DNA of 64,000 nt from Litoreibacter ponti (GCF_003054285.1 NZ_QBKS01000001.1:1116001-1180000); one strand, 5' to 3'; shown: positions 1 through 8,865, counted from the first letter of the stretch. Translations and numbers: made by a program. Notes: generated from the sequence alone by a model not told the origin.

Positions 1-112
1 CAAGACGCTTGGACAACTCGTCCATCTTCGCCAGATTCGCATTGAGGCGTTCTAGCTTCACTGCAGCATCAATGTCGGTCTCGGTGTCAGTTTCGGTTGT
101 CATCGGGTCCAT
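1..112 (-). CDS. phaC: Class I polyhydroxyalkanoate synthase, N-terminal fragment (cut by window edge)
   Basis: Only about 37 codons are inside the window. The reading frame begins MDPMTTETDTETD and continues with an acidic, helix-prone stretch. The chosen ATG (110-112) has an AAGG about 9 nt upstream; a second in-frame ATG lies at 103. The visible sequence alone does not prove the family. The identification rests mainly on its position head-to-head with phaZ, an arrangement common in Rhodobacterales, where PhaC polymerises hydroxyacyl-CoA on PHA granules and PhaZ degrades the polymer. The catalytic domain lies outside the window. Confidence 0.55.
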   Translation of the reverse strand, partial: MDPMTTETDTETDIDAAVKLERLNANLAKMDELSKRL

Positions 113-177
113 TCCACAATACCTTGATGCTGCAACTGCGAGATACCGTCCGCCCGACCGGGAGGCAAAGCGACGTT

Positions 178-205
178 TTGACGTAGGGCAACAGAGATGT
201 AGCTT
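178..205 (+). promoter_or_regulatory. Candidate phaZ promoter
   Basis: TTGACG at 178-183 is followed after 16 nt by TAGCTT at 200-205, about 20 nt before the phaZ start. The -35 is good and the -10 is poor, so this is a plausible but weak sigma-70 call in the 113-bp divergent phaC/phaZ spacer. Confidence 0.3.
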
Positions 206-225
206 ACGCCTGAAAGGAACCTCCT

Positions 226-1509
226 GTGAAGTATATGCTCACATACGACCTGATGGAAACGATGCGGGTCACAAACCAGTGGATGGGCGCGACCGCCCAG
301 GCCATGGGCGCCTTTCCGGCTGTACAGATGACCCCCAACCCCTGGTTCAAGATGCTCGGCGCCTGGGGCGAAGTGACGGAACGGGCCTTCTCGCGCATGG
401 TGGCCAAGCCCGACTGGAACATCGCCTCCGTCGTGGGGGAAGACGGGCGCGACCACTTGGTCGTCGTTGAGCCGGTCGTGACCAAAGCCTTTGGCGACCT
501 GATCCACTTCAAAGTGACGGACCGCCCGGAAAAGCCGCGCAAGATCATGCTTGTCGCCCCGATGTCGGGTCACTACGCAACGCTGCTGCGCTCGACCGTG
601 GTCAGCCTGCTGCCCGACGCAGAGGTCTATATCACCGACTGGCACAATGCCCGCGACATCCCTGTGAGCGAAGGCAAGTTCGATATCGAGGATTACACCC
701 TCTACCTTGTCGAGTTCATGCGTCATCTCGGCCCCGACACCCATGTCATTGCCGTCTGCCAACCCGCACCGCTGGCGCTGGCCGCGACCGCCTATCTGGC
801 CGAGGACGAGCCCGACGCCCAGCCGCGTTCGCTGACCCTGATCGGCGGGCCGATCGATCCCGATGCCGCCGCGACGGACGTGACCGACTTTGGCCGCCGT
901 GTAACGATGGGCCAGCTTGAAGAGAGCGCGATCCAGCGCGTGGGCTTCAAATATCCGGGCGTTGGCCGGATGGTATATCCGGGCCTGCTGCAGCTGGCCT
1001 CTTTCATGTCGATGAACGCCGAAAAGCACAGCCGCGCCTTTGGCGAGCAAATCCTGCGCGTGGCGCAGGACGAGGCGGGCGAGCACGACAAGCACAACAA
1101 GTTCTACGACGAATATTTGGCGGTCATGGACATGACGTCAGAGTTTTACCTCTCGACGGTGGAGCGCATTTTCAAAGGTCTGGAGATTGCCAAGAACGAG
1201 TTCGTCGTCGAAGGACGCCGCGTCGATATCGGTAAGATCACGACCGTGGCGGTCAAGACCGTCGAAGGGTCCAATGACGACATCTCCGCGCCGGGGCAGT
1301 GCATCGCCGCACTGGACCTGCTAACCGGACTGCCGGACGAGAAGAAAGCGTCCCACGTGGAGCCCGGCGCCGGGCATTACGGCATCTTCGCGGGCCGCAG
1401 CTGGCGCAACAACATCCGCCCGCTGGTGCTTGATTTCATCGACGCCAACGCGACGGACGCGACGCCGAAGAAGAAACGCCGCAGCAACGTCACCAAGCTG
1501 AAAGCCTAG
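226..1509 (+). CDS. phaZ: Intracellular poly(3-hydroxybutyrate) depolymerase
   Basis: A protein of 427 residues that reads as an intracellular PHB depolymerase of the alpha/beta-hydrolase superfamily: it has the family N-terminus (MKYMLTYDLMET) and the PHB_depo_C-like C-terminus with GAGHYGIFAG providing the probable catalytic His. The nucleophile region VCQPAPLALAA uses Cys rather than Ser, as in this family. It mobilises stored PHA in the cytoplasm. The GTG start at 226 is preferred because AAGGA lies 8 nt upstream; an ATG at 235 has poorer spacing. It is divergent from phaC. Its stop codon overlaps that of the convergent hydrolase gene in a shared CTAG (1506-1509). Confidence 0.92.
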   Translation: MKYMLTYDLMETMRVTNQWMGATAQAMGAFPAVQMTPNPWFKMLGAWGEVTERAFSRMVAKPDWNIASVVGEDGRDHLVVVEPVVTKAFGDLIHFKVTDRPEKPRKIMLVAPMSGHYATLLRSTVVSLLPDAEVYITDWHNARDIPVSEGKFDIEDYTLYLVEFMRHLGPDTHVIAVCQPAPLALAATAYLAEDEPDAQPRSLTLIGGPIDPDAAATDVTDFGRRVTMGQLEESAIQRVGFKYPGVGRMVYPGLLQLASFMSMNAEKHSRAFGEQILRVAQDEAGEHDKHNKFYDEYLAVMDMTSEFYLSTVERIFKGLEIAKNEFVVEGRRVDIGKITTVAVKTVEGSNDDISAPGQCIAALDLLTGLPDEKKASHVEPGAGHYGIFAGRSWRNNIRPLVLDFIDANATDATPKKKRRSNVTKLKA

Positions 1510-2201
1510 GCCGCGAGCCACTCCGCAAGGGCGGCATTGACCGCCTCGGGCTGCTCCAACGTGGACAAATGCCCTGCATCGGGGATAACACGCAGCTGCG
1601 CGCCAAAGATCAGGTCCGCCATGAATTGGTGGCGCTTGACCGGGCAAAGCGCGTCGTGCTCACCGCACAGCACCAGCGCCGGCAGCCGCGCCTTGCGCAG
1701 CACATCTTGCTGATCACGGCGGCGCTGCAGGGCACGCGATTGGCGCAGGAAGACCCCCTCCCCCATGTCGAGCGCCATGTCGAGCACCAGATCGAGCACC
1801 GCCTGACGGCCTGGACCGGGGGCCAGATAGTTCGGCTTCATCTCGTCGCGCATCACCTCGACCAGCGAGCCCGCCATCACGCGGGCGATCTGCGGCTCGC
1901 GCTCGGCGGCCTTGGCGGGGGGCTCTGCCATGGAATTGGTGTCGAGCAACGCGATGCGAGTGATGCGGCCCGGCGCCTGACGCAGCATCTCCATCGCGAC
2001 GATCCCGCCCATCGAAAGCCCCGCCAGGGCAAAGCGCTGCGGCGCGGAGGCGAGCACCTCTTCGGCCAGCGCCTCTACCGTGTCGTGGCCCGTGATCGGG
2101 GCCAGATGGATCGCGCGATCCGCCCCGAACGCCTTGATCTGCGGCCCGAACAGCCGAGCGTCGCACATCATGCCCGGCAGCAGCACCAGTGGCTCAGGCA
2201 T
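1506..2201 (-). CDS. Alpha/beta-fold hydrolase
   Basis: A 231-residue protein with a complete alpha/beta-hydrolase triad: nucleophile Ser63 in GLSMGG, Asp183 in GEHD, and His211 in DAGHLS. The oxyanion-hole region LLPGMMCD follows the first strand. No signal peptide is seen, so it is probably a cytoplasmic esterase or lyase; the substrate cannot be read from sequence. The ATG at 2201 overlaps the stop of the upstream MetE-like gene in TGATG, which indicates translational coupling. It is the last gene of a minus-strand run starting near 4.8 kb. Confidence 0.85.
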   Translation of the reverse strand: MPEPLVLLPGMMCDARLFGPQIKAFGADRAIHLAPITGHDTVEALAEEVLASAPQRFALAGLSMGGIVAMEMLRQAPGRITRIALLDTNSMAEPPAKAAEREPQIARVMAGSLVEVMRDEMKPNYLAPGPGRQAVLDLVLDMALDMGEGVFLRQSRALQRRRDQQDVLRKARLPALVLCGEHDALCPVKRHQFMADLIFGAQLRVIPDAGHLSTLEQPEAVNAALAEWLAA

Positions 2202-3328
2202 CAGCGCGCGCTCGCGATCTTCGCGCCCTGGACCATCGCGCCGAGCTTGGCATAGGCGATCTCGGGGTCCACGGCGCCGAAGCCTGCGAAGGTCCCGAAA
2301 CCGCAATCGGAGCCCGCGATAACGCGCTGCTGACCCACAATCGGGGTGAAATGGTCAAGCCGCTGGGCGACAACCTCGGGGTGTTCGACGAAATTCGTCG
2401 TCGTGTCCACAACGCCGGGGATCAGGATCTTGTCCTCGGGGATCTCGGACGCGCGGTCGCGGAAGACGGTCCATTCATGGGCGTGGCGGGGGTTGGAAGT
2501 CTCGAACAACAGCCCCGACGCGTTGACCGACATGAAGGTCGAAAAGACCTTGGCCATGTCGATATCGCAGACATGCGGCCCTTCGTAGTTGCCCCAGCAG
2601 ATATGGACTCGCACCCGGGACGGGTCGATGCCGGCAAGCGCGCCATTCAGCGCCTCGACATGGGTAGCCGCGATCTTCAGGAACTCGTCATCGGACAGAT
2701 CGCCAAAGAGCATGTGGCGCGACAGAGCCAGGTCGGGGCAATCGAGCTGCAGGTACAGCCCGGCATCGACAATCGTGCGGTACTCCTCCGCCATCGCGTC
2801 GGCCAAGGCGGCGAGGTATTCGTCGCGGCTGGCGTAGAAATCGTTCTGCAGAAACAGCGAGATCACCCCCGGTGAGGCCGCGTTCATGAACCCCTCGGAC
2901 GCGCCATGGGTCGCCATACCGGCCTTGAGATTGGCGATATCGGCCAGCAGCTCGTCCTGGCCTTTCGACTTCACTTCGCCGGTGCACATTGGGCGCGCGT
3001 ATTGCGGGGTGCCGCCCGCCTCGGCCAGACGTTTCAGGAAGGTCGGGAAGAGCTTCAGATCCCCCGGCGCGTTGCGCGGGCTGTCGCCGGAAAAGCCGGT
3101 GTAGCGGTCTTTGACATAGGTGGCGTAGCTGATCTTGGAGGTCTCGCCGTCAGAAACCACGTCGATCCCCACCTCTGTCTGCCTGCGCACCGTCTCGGAG
3201 CAGGCAGCGGCCATGGTCGCGTTGAACCCGTTGCGGTCGTAGCTTTCGCCGTTCTCGCGGGCGAAGATGTAGTCCACCACGTCCTGCGTGCGCGGCAGGC
3301 TGCCGGTGTGGGTTGTCTTGATGCTCAT
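2201..3328 (-). CDS. MetE-like zinc methyltransferase (cobalamin-independent methionine synthase C-terminal core only)
   Basis: At 375 residues it is about half the length of full MetE and corresponds to the catalytic C-terminal barrel. The zinc/thiol-activating residues appear complete: His242 and Cys244 in VHICWGNYEG, Glu276 in LLFETS, and Cys342 in GSDCGFG. The beginning THTGSLPR is also typical of this family. It probably transfers a methyl group to or from a thiol, but the methyl donor is unknown because the folate-binding N-terminal domain is missing. The start at 3328 has a GAGGGAG ribosome binding site. It sits between an SDR and a hydrolase on the same strand, which suggests a small catabolic operon. 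Confidence 0.8.
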   Translation of the reverse strand: MSIKTTHTGSLPRTQDVVDYIFARENGESYDRNGFNATMAAACSETVRRQTEVGIDVVSDGETSKISYATYVKDRYTGFSGDSPRNAPGDLKLFPTFLKRLAEAGGTPQYARPMCTGEVKSKGQDELLADIANLKAGMATHGASEGFMNAASPGVISLFLQNDFYASRDEYLAALADAMAEEYRTIVDAGLYLQLDCPDLALSRHMLFGDLSDDEFLKIAATHVEALNGALAGIDPSRVRVHICWGNYEGPHVCDIDMAKVFSTFMSVNASGLLFETSNPRHAHEWTVFRDRASEIPEDKILIPGVVDTTTNFVEHPEVVAQRLDHFTPIVGQQRVIAGSDCGFGTFAGFGAVDPEIAYAKLGAMVQGAKIASAR

Positions 3329-3379
3329 GGCCGTCTCCCTCGTTTGCCTCGTTGTTCCCGAAAGCGGGAGCGGATGCAA

Positions 3380-4141
3380 CTAGCCCGCCGTCCAGCCGCC
3401 ATCGACAAGGATCGAGGTGCCGGTGACCATTGCGGAAGCGTCAGATGCCAGGAACAGGGTCGCGCCCATGATATCCTCGACCAGCCCGATCCGGGGCAGC
3501 TTGATCTTGGCGTCGATCCAGGCGCGCTTCTCTGGATCGGCAAAGGTCGGCTCGGTCAAGGGCGTTTTGATGAAGGTCGGGCAGATTGAGTTCACCCGGA
3601 TGTTGTCGGGCCCCCATTCGATCGCCATCGCCTTGTTGAACCCTTCGACCGCGTGTTTCGTCGCGCAATAGACCGCCCGGTCCTGCCCGCCGACATGGCC
3701 CATCTGCGATGAGATCTGGATGATCGAGCCACCGCCGCGGCTGCGCATCTGCGCGGCGGCTTTCTGCGCCAGAAAATACGCGGCCTTGATGTTGATGCCG
3801 GTGACCGCGTCGAAATCCGCGACACTTGTGTCGGAGGCCGCGCTGTGCCGGGCGAGCCCTGCCGAATTGCACAGGATGTCGAACGGCCCATGTGCGTCCA
3901 TGCCCGCCGTGACGGCGTCCAGATCGGTGACATCAAGCGCGAAGCCGGAGGCGTTGAGCCCGGCCTCAGTCATCTCGGCCACACTTTGCGCCACCTGATC
4001 AGCGCTACGTGCCGCGATCACGACCTCTGCCCCGGCCTCGGCCAGTGCGACGGCGCAGCCAAGTCCGATCCCGCGCGAGCCGCCGGGCACGAATGCCCGC
4101 TTGCCATCAAGCCGCATCGAAGGGGTCCGGGGAAGTGTCAT
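3380..4141 (-). CDS. SDR family oxidoreductase
   Basis: A classical short-chain dehydrogenase of 253 residues. The NAD(P)-binding motif GGSRGIG lies at residues 20-26, a variant NNAG motif appears as CNSAG, and the catalytic Ser plus YxxxK (YCATK) are intact. The C-terminus DGGWTAG is typical. It is predicted to oxidise or reduce a hydroxyl/keto group on an unknown small molecule. The start has AAGGAG 9 nt upstream. It lies 4 nt after the M15-like gene and 51 nt before the MetE-like gene on the same strand, so it is likely co-transcribed. Confidence 0.88.
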   Translation of the reverse strand: MTLPRTPSMRLDGKRAFVPGGSRGIGLGCAVALAEAGAEVVIAARSADQVAQSVAEMTEAGLNASGFALDVTDLDAVTAGMDAHGPFDILCNSAGLARHSAASDTSVADFDAVTGINIKAAYFLAQKAAAQMRSRGGGSIIQISSQMGHVGGQDRAVYCATKHAVEGFNKAMAIEWGPDNIRVNSICPTFIKTPLTEPTFADPEKRAWIDAKIKLPRIGLVEDIMGATLFLASDASAMVTGTSILVDGGWTAG

Positions 4142-4145
4142 AGCG

Positions 4146-4802
4146 TCAATCTCCTTGCCATGGCTCAGGGATAGCGGGTTGGGCAAGCCCGCGGAAGGGC
4201 GGAAAATCGGCGTAGCGCGCGGCGCGCGTCTTCGCGTCCTCCGGCGGCTCTTCGTGCGCGCGGACCAGCTTGCCGCGCGGGGCGATGTAGCTCGAAATCG
4301 TGCGCCGCGGCGCAGGCTCCCATGTCAGGTTGAACGCCGCAAGCTTGGGGAAATACCACTGCTCGGAATAGGGCAGATGGTCGTGAATCCAATAGGCCAG
4401 ATCGCGCCAGTCCCGCCCCCGCGCATATTGATCGGCAAACCACGGGATCACGATGCTGGCCCCGCCAATGGGCGTGCCGGGCCGGTCCCAGATGTGGCAT
4501 TCGCCGGGATAGTCGTTGCGCGCGCAGTTGAGCTTGTTCTCGTTGCCATAGCGGTTGAGCTCGGGCGAGCGGTAGCCGGAGCGGACCGTGACGCAGCCGA
4601 AAGTCTCGTGCAGCGGGTCCAGCAGGGTCGTGCAGAAGGCGCGGCCGACTTCCAGTGTCCGCTCGACATCGCGCGGGATGTTCGGGCGCGCGTGAAAATT
4701 GCTGATCTCGGAATACAGAAACTCGCGCATGAAGAAATACTTCGACAGCCGCTCGCGCCCCAGCGTCTCCAGTGACCACATGGAGGCCGGTCGCCGCTTC
4801 AT
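4146..4802 (-). CDS. Uncharacterised protein with peptidase M15-like motif
   Basis: A 218-residue protein without signal peptide or membrane segment. The stretch VRSGYRSPELN near residue 75 resembles the start of the D-Ala-D-Ala peptidase M15 fold, and ECHIWD follows where a zinc His and Asp would be expected. The usual SxHxxGxAxD signature is not clear, so this may be a degenerate or non-peptidase version. It is Trp-rich and basic at both ends. It heads the minus-strand cluster SDR, MetE-like, hydrolase, but no common function can be stated. Confidence 0.6.
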   Translation of the reverse strand: MKRRPASMWSLETLGRERLSKYFFMREFLYSEISNFHARPNIPRDVERTLEVGRAFCTTLLDPLHETFGCVTVRSGYRSPELNRYGNENKLNCARNDYPGECHIWDRPGTPIGGASIVIPWFADQYARGRDWRDLAYWIHDHLPYSEQWYFPKLAAFNLTWEPAPRRTISSYIAPRGKLVRAHEEPPEDAKTRAARYADFPPFRGLAQPAIPEPWQGD

Positions 4803-4890
4803 GATCCCTGTTTCATCTTTGCGGACATATTCCCACCGGAGCCTTGCACGACGGCTTTATAACGACGCCGCGCGGGACAATGCGCGACGC

Positions 4891-5871
4891 TCACAACCCT
4901 TCCACCCAGTCTTTCAGCAAGGCCACAGTCTCGTCGGTCTGTCCGGGCGACAGGATATCGCCCGCGATCACGTGATGAAACGGATCGTCCCCCTCGCCCA
5001 TGACACGCGGGGCCAGTTCGACCGGGCCACCCCATTTGGTGGACACGGCGCGCGTGGTCTCGGACGACACCACGCCGTCCTCGTCGGAGAACACGAACAG
5101 TGCGGGTGTGGAGACCTCGGAATAATCCAGCTCGCGGGCGTATTTCACGACCGCCGCCATCGGGATCAACGCCGTGGTCGGGTAAAGCGTCGTCCAGTAT
5201 TTGCCGTGGTCCTCGTTGATCGGCGCAAAGCTGCGCTCCGCGCCCGCAACCAGCGCGGCCCAGCTGCGCACCATCGGCCATTCGAGGATCACGGCGGCGG
5301 GCGAGCGGACGCGGAAATTGGGCGAGACCATCGCGATGCCCTTCACCCGCTCCATCAGGGCAGGATTGGTGGCCGCAATGGCGGCGACGGTGCCGCCGGT
5401 GGAAGTCGCGATCACCACCACCTCTTCGCCGATCCGCCGTCCGATGGCGAGCGCCTCAGCGGTATCCTCGATCCAGTCGCCCGCGACAGGCTCTGCCATG
5501 GCAAGCCCACCGCGCCCGTGTCCCTTGAGCCGCGCGTAGAAGAGGTTAGCACCAAGCTCCTCGGCGAGCCGGTCGGGGACCGGGCGGATTTCTTCGGAGG
5601 TCGCGGAGAACCCGTGGATATAGACGATGGACAGCGGCGTCCGGGTGCCAGGTGAGCCATGCCAGATCACGCGCTTCTCGACACCTTCGGTGATGTCGTC
5701 GAACTGCGCCTCAGTCCGGGCCAAGTACGCATCAAGATCATCGCCCAGAACACTGGAATCAAAAGAAATTTCTGTATCTACAGGCTCTCGCGGCACGAAG
5801 GTCCAGATTGCCAGACAGACCAGCACCAGAACCAGCAGGACGCGGCCCATAATTCTGCCAAACCGGCGCAT
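4891..5871 (-). CDS. Membrane-anchored alpha/beta hydrolase
   Basis: A 326-residue protein. An N-terminal hydrophobic helix (MGRVLLVLVLVCLAIWTF) anchors it to the membrane with the hydrolase domain probably periplasmic. The domain shows the oxyanion region YIHGFSAT, nucleophile TSTGG, and a late Asp and His (FSDEDGVVS and DDPFHHV), resembling monoglyceride lipase/carboxylesterase proteins. The ATG at 5871 overlaps the stop of the preceding hydrolase gene (TGATG); a GTG at 5874 also exists. Two adjacent coupled hydrolases suggest related substrates. Confidence 0.82.
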   Translation of the reverse strand: MRRFGRIMGRVLLVLVLVCLAIWTFVPREPVDTEISFDSSVLGDDLDAYLARTEAQFDDITEGVEKRVIWHGSPGTRTPLSIVYIHGFSATSEEIRPVPDRLAEELGANLFYARLKGHGRGGLAMAEPVAGDWIEDTAEALAIGRRIGEEVVVIATSTGGTVAAIAATNPALMERVKGIAMVSPNFRVRSPAAVILEWPMVRSWAALVAGAERSFAPINEDHGKYWTTLYPTTALIPMAAVVKYARELDYSEVSTPALFVFSDEDGVVSSETTRAVSTKWGGPVELAPRVMGEGDDPFHHVIAGDILSPGQTDETVALLKDWVEGL

Positions 5872-6611
5872 CACAGCGCCCCCAGGACGTTGTCGATGGC
5901 GTTCTCGATCAACTCCAGCGCGGCCGCGTCGGAGAACCGGTGATCGCCACCCTTGAGCAGGACAAGCCGCATATCCGGCCCCTCGGCATGGTCGAGCAGG
6001 CGCAGGGCGACGGACATGCCGACATCCGCATCATCGGTGCCCTGCAGGAAGCGCGTCGGGAAGGGCAGCGGCAGCGGGTCGCGCAGCACCAGATGGGCGC
6101 GCCCGTCCTCAATCAGCCGCTTGGTGATGATGTAGGGCTCGCCGTAATCCGAGGGCAGCGCGACCTGCCCCGCGGCAAGCTCCGCCTTCTGGGCGTCAGA
6201 GAAGCCCGCCCACATGCTGTCTTCGGTAAAATCCGGTGCCGCGGCGATGGTCACCAGCCCGGCGATGCACGCCGCGATGCGCTTGGTCATCAACAGCGAA
6301 ATCCAGCCGCCCATGCTGGAGCCGACAAGGATCTGTGGCCCATCCGTCAGGGCGGTGATCGCGGCTTCGGCGTCCTCGGCCCAATCGCCAATCGCGCCGT
6401 CGGTAAATGCGCCGGAGCTTTCGCCATGGCCGGAATAGTCAAACCGCAAGAAAGCGCGGCCCTGCGCGCGCGCCCACGCTTCGAGATGCACAGCCTTTGT
6501 GCCCTCCATGTCGGATTTGAACCCGCCCAGAAAGACCAGCCCCGGGCCGCGGCCCTCGGTGCGGTGATAGGCGATCCGGCGGCCCTGCGCCGTGTCGAGA
6601 TATTTGGGCAT
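5871..6611 (-). CDS. Alpha/beta hydrolase, ABHD10-like
   Basis: A 246-residue cytoplasmic protein with nucleophile GSSMGG (Ser about residue 98), a conserved FDYSGHGES segment, an Asp in QGTDDADV and the catalytic His in GGDHRFS. This pattern is typical of the bacterial ABHD10-like hydrolases related to thioesterases. The substrate is unknown. It is coupled through overlapping start and stop codons to the membrane-anchored hydrolase downstream. The start codon lies just inside a 63-bp gap after the MFS transporter gene. Confidence 0.83.
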   Translation of the reverse strand: MPKYLDTAQGRRIAYHRTEGRGPGLVFLGGFKSDMEGTKAVHLEAWARAQGRAFLRFDYSGHGESSGAFTDGAIGDWAEDAEAAITALTDGPQILVGSSMGGWISLLMTKRIAACIAGLVTIAAAPDFTEDSMWAGFSDAQKAELAAGQVALPSDYGEPYIITKRLIEDGRAHLVLRDPLPLPFPTRFLQGTDDADVGMSVALRLLDHAEGPDMRLVLLKGGDHRFSDAAALELIENAIDNVLGAL

Positions 6612-6674
6612 GGCCCCTCCCCTGAAGCTCTTTCGGGGAGGCTAGCGAAACCGCCGCGCAGCGCAACCTAAACG

Positions 6675-7958
6675 CTACGCCCCTTCGACCTCGTCGAGGC
6701 CCAACGTCAGGGCGGCGGCGGCGAATGACATCAGCGCGAACGCCGCCAGCGTGGCCCCGGCCCCGACCAGCCCCGCCAGCGCACCAAAGCCGCCGGAAAT
6801 CAGCAGTAGAACCCCGATCACTGTGTTCGATACGGCGGTGTAGGCGGAACGTTTGTCTTCGGGGGCCATGTCCACCAAGTAGGTCGACCGCCCCTGCCGC
6901 ACCCCGTGATAGGCGATCATCAGCGCGAAGATCGACAGCGGAAGCGCCCAGATGGTCGACAGCAAGCCCGCCGCGCCAAGCGCGAGGGTCAAAAGCAGCG
7001 ACGCACCGCCCGCAAGGCCCGAATATTGCAGGACCCGCCGCGAGCTGCGGTCCGATAAGCGGCCCCAGACGTAAGAACTTGCGAAAGACGCCAGCGAAGA
7101 GGCCAGCACGAGCGCGCCCAACTGCGAAAAGGCACCTTCTGACCCTGCGAAAAGCAACATGTAAGGTGGCGCAAGCGCGGTGGCGACCAGCAGGCCGCGC
7201 ACGGCGATGAAGCGCGTGAGCTGCGGGTCGCTCTTGAGCAGATGGAACTGCTTGAGCGGCTCGAAATCGTCGGACGCGCCCTCGCTATCCTGCTCGCGCA
7301 GGGTCGCGAACATGGTAGAGCCTATCGCCCAGAGACAGGCCGCAAGCCCGATGGCGCAGAACACCAAGAGCTCCCGGCCCAGCAGGCCACTCATCAACAG
7401 CAGCGCGAAGACAATCACTCCGGCAGAGGCGATCGTACTGGCGGTGCCGGTGATCGAGCCACGGTGCTGCTCGGCCACCGTCTTGCCAAGTACATCCTTG
7501 TAGGACACGCTGCACACGCTGCGAGACAGGGCCAGAACGGCAAGGCAGGCGCAGATCGCCGCGCCCGCCGCCGCGCCGGACAGGGTCAAGGCTGAAATCA
7601 GAATACCGAACGCGCCAAGGGCCTGCCCCGCAGCCCCCGCGACCCACGCCCATTTGCGCTGCGCCATCGCTTCGATCCAGGGCGCAAGCGCGAGTTGCGG
7701 CAGCAGTGCGCCCGCCTCACGGATCGGCACCAAGAGGCCCACATAGAAAGCGGGGCTGCCCAGCGACGTCAAAAGCCAGCTCAGGACCAGCTTCGGGTCG
7801 ACCAGCCCATCCGCCACCTTGCTCGCCGTCAGGGAGGCCACGTGACGCAGCGCATTGTGGGGCTCGTCGGCATTGGCGGCTTCGGTCAAACCCTGGCTCG
7901 AATCGGGGTTCTCGACCAGGCGCGCGAAGGCGGCTTCTTCGACGGTTTGCTCAGACAT
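6675..7958 (-). CDS. MFS transporter
   Basis: A 427-residue, mostly hydrophobic protein with about 10-12 predicted membrane helices and the cytosolic loop WGRLSDRSSRR, which is an MFS-type signature between helices. The N-terminal ~55 residues are hydrophilic. The ATG at 7958 is preferred over an upstream in-frame start because MSEQT begins the conserved part and a GAGAG lies just upstream. It is divergent from the ArsR-SRPBCC gene, which could repress it through the shared 115-bp spacer. The transported compound is unknown. Confidence 0.83.
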   Translation of the reverse strand: MSEQTVEEAAFARLVENPDSSQGLTEAANADEPHNALRHVASLTASKVADGLVDPKLVLSWLLTSLGSPAFYVGLLVPIREAGALLPQLALAPWIEAMAQRKWAWVAGAAGQALGAFGILISALTLSGAAAGAAICACLAVLALSRSVCSVSYKDVLGKTVAEQHRGSITGTASTIASAGVIVFALLLMSGLLGRELLVFCAIGLAACLWAIGSTMFATLREQDSEGASDDFEPLKQFHLLKSDPQLTRFIAVRGLLVATALAPPYMLLFAGSEGAFSQLGALVLASSLASFASSYVWGRLSDRSSRRVLQYSGLAGGASLLLTLALGAAGLLSTIWALPLSIFALMIAYHGVRQGRSTYLVDMAPEDKRSAYTAVSNTVIGVLLLISGGFGALAGLVGAGATLAAFALMSFAAAALTLGLDEVEGA

Positions 7959-8036
7959 GAGACGCTCTCGGATGACGGTGGGACCCGGATTAACTGTCTG
8001 ATCCCACATAGGTTCCCGATAAATTAAGTTACCATC

Positions 8037-8066
8037 TTGTCACGTAACTAGTTAGTCACCTATAAT
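8037..8066 (+). promoter_or_regulatory. Near-consensus promoter placing the start of transcription at the ATG
   Basis: TTGTCA (8037-8042, 5/6 to consensus) and TATAAT (8061-8066, perfect) are separated by 18 nt. A start site 7-8 nt after the -10 would fall on or next to the A of the ATG at 8074, so a leaderless or nearly leaderless mRNA is predicted. No Shine-Dalgarno sequence is present between -10 and ATG. Confidence 0.6.
8045..8054. promoter_or_regulatory. Palindromic operator candidate within the promoter spacer
   Basis: TAACTAGTTA is a perfect 10-bp palindrome lying between the -35 and -10 elements and flanked by direct GTCAC repeats (8039-8043 and 8055-8059). Its position suits repression by the adjacent ArsR-type protein, which is an inference. 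Confidence 0.45.
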
Positions 8067-8073
8067 CATTCCC

Positions 8074-8865
8074 ATGGATATGATCTTCAAAGCCTTGGGC
8101 GACCCTGCCCGCCGCCTGATCCTCGATAGCTTGCGGGCCAAAGACGGACAGACCCTGTCGGAGCTGGAACCGCAGCTGGAAATGACCCGCTTCGGGGTCA
8201 TGAAACACCTTGGTGTGCTGGAACAGGCAGGGCTGATCGTGACCCGCAAACAGGGCCGGTTCAAACACCACCACCTCAACGCCCTGCCCCTGCAAGAAGC
8301 CATCGACCGCTGGATTGAGCCGCTGCTGGCCAAGCCCGCCGCGCGGGCGATGATTGACCTGAAAACCAAACTGGAAGGAGGCACTGCCATGCCCGAGACC
8401 GACACTGAAACCCCTGATTTTGTTATGGAAACCTTTATCAACTGTGGCCAGGACGCGCTATGGGCCGCCTTGACCGAGGGCGAACAGGTGCCGCTTTATC
8501 ACTTCCCTGGCTTCGTCGGCCGCGGCACGCTGAGCGAAGCAGGCGACACGCTGGACATGGTGGCCCCCGATGACAACCTGATCCTGCGCCACAAGCTGGT
8601 GAAAGCCACGCCGAAGACGCGGCTGGATGTGACGTTCGAGCCCCATTGGGTCGAGCCGAATATGGAAGCGTCGCGGTGCAGTTTTCTGATCACCCCCGGC
8701 GCGGGCGCGGATGGCATACCGTGCAAATTGCGACTGGAGCATTTCTCCATCCCGGCTGGGCAAGAGGGCGTTGCCGAAGGCTGGGCGCGGGTGTTGTCGG
8801 GGCTGAAAAGCTACCTTGAGACCGGCAAGCAGACCAATTTCGCGCAGGCGGAGGTCGACGCATGA
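8074..8865 (+). CDS. ArsR-type HTH regulator fused to SRPBCC (AHSA1-like) domain
   Basis: A 263-residue two-domain protein. Residues 1-75 are an ArsR winged helix (FKALGDPARRLILDSL, then recognition helix TRFGVMKHLGVLEQAGL). No metal-binding cysteines of ArsR/SmtB type are present there. Residues ~110-250 form an SRPBCC/START-like ligand-binding fold typical of AHSA1 proteins. Fusion suggests a repressor that senses a hydrophobic ligand. It overlaps the MAPEG gene by ATGA and is divergent from an MFS transporter. Autoregulation through the palindrome in its promoter is likely but unproven. Confidence 0.87.
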   Translation: MDMIFKALGDPARRLILDSLRAKDGQTLSELEPQLEMTRFGVMKHLGVLEQAGLIVTRKQGRFKHHHLNALPLQEAIDRWIEPLLAKPAARAMIDLKTKLEGGTAMPETDTETPDFVMETFINCGQDALWAALTEGEQVPLYHFPGFVGRGTLSEAGDTLDMVAPDDNLILRHKLVKATPKTRLDVTFEPHWVEPNMEASRCSFLITPGAGADGIPCKLRLEHFSIPAGQEGVAEGWARVLSGLKSYLETGKQTNFAQAEVDA

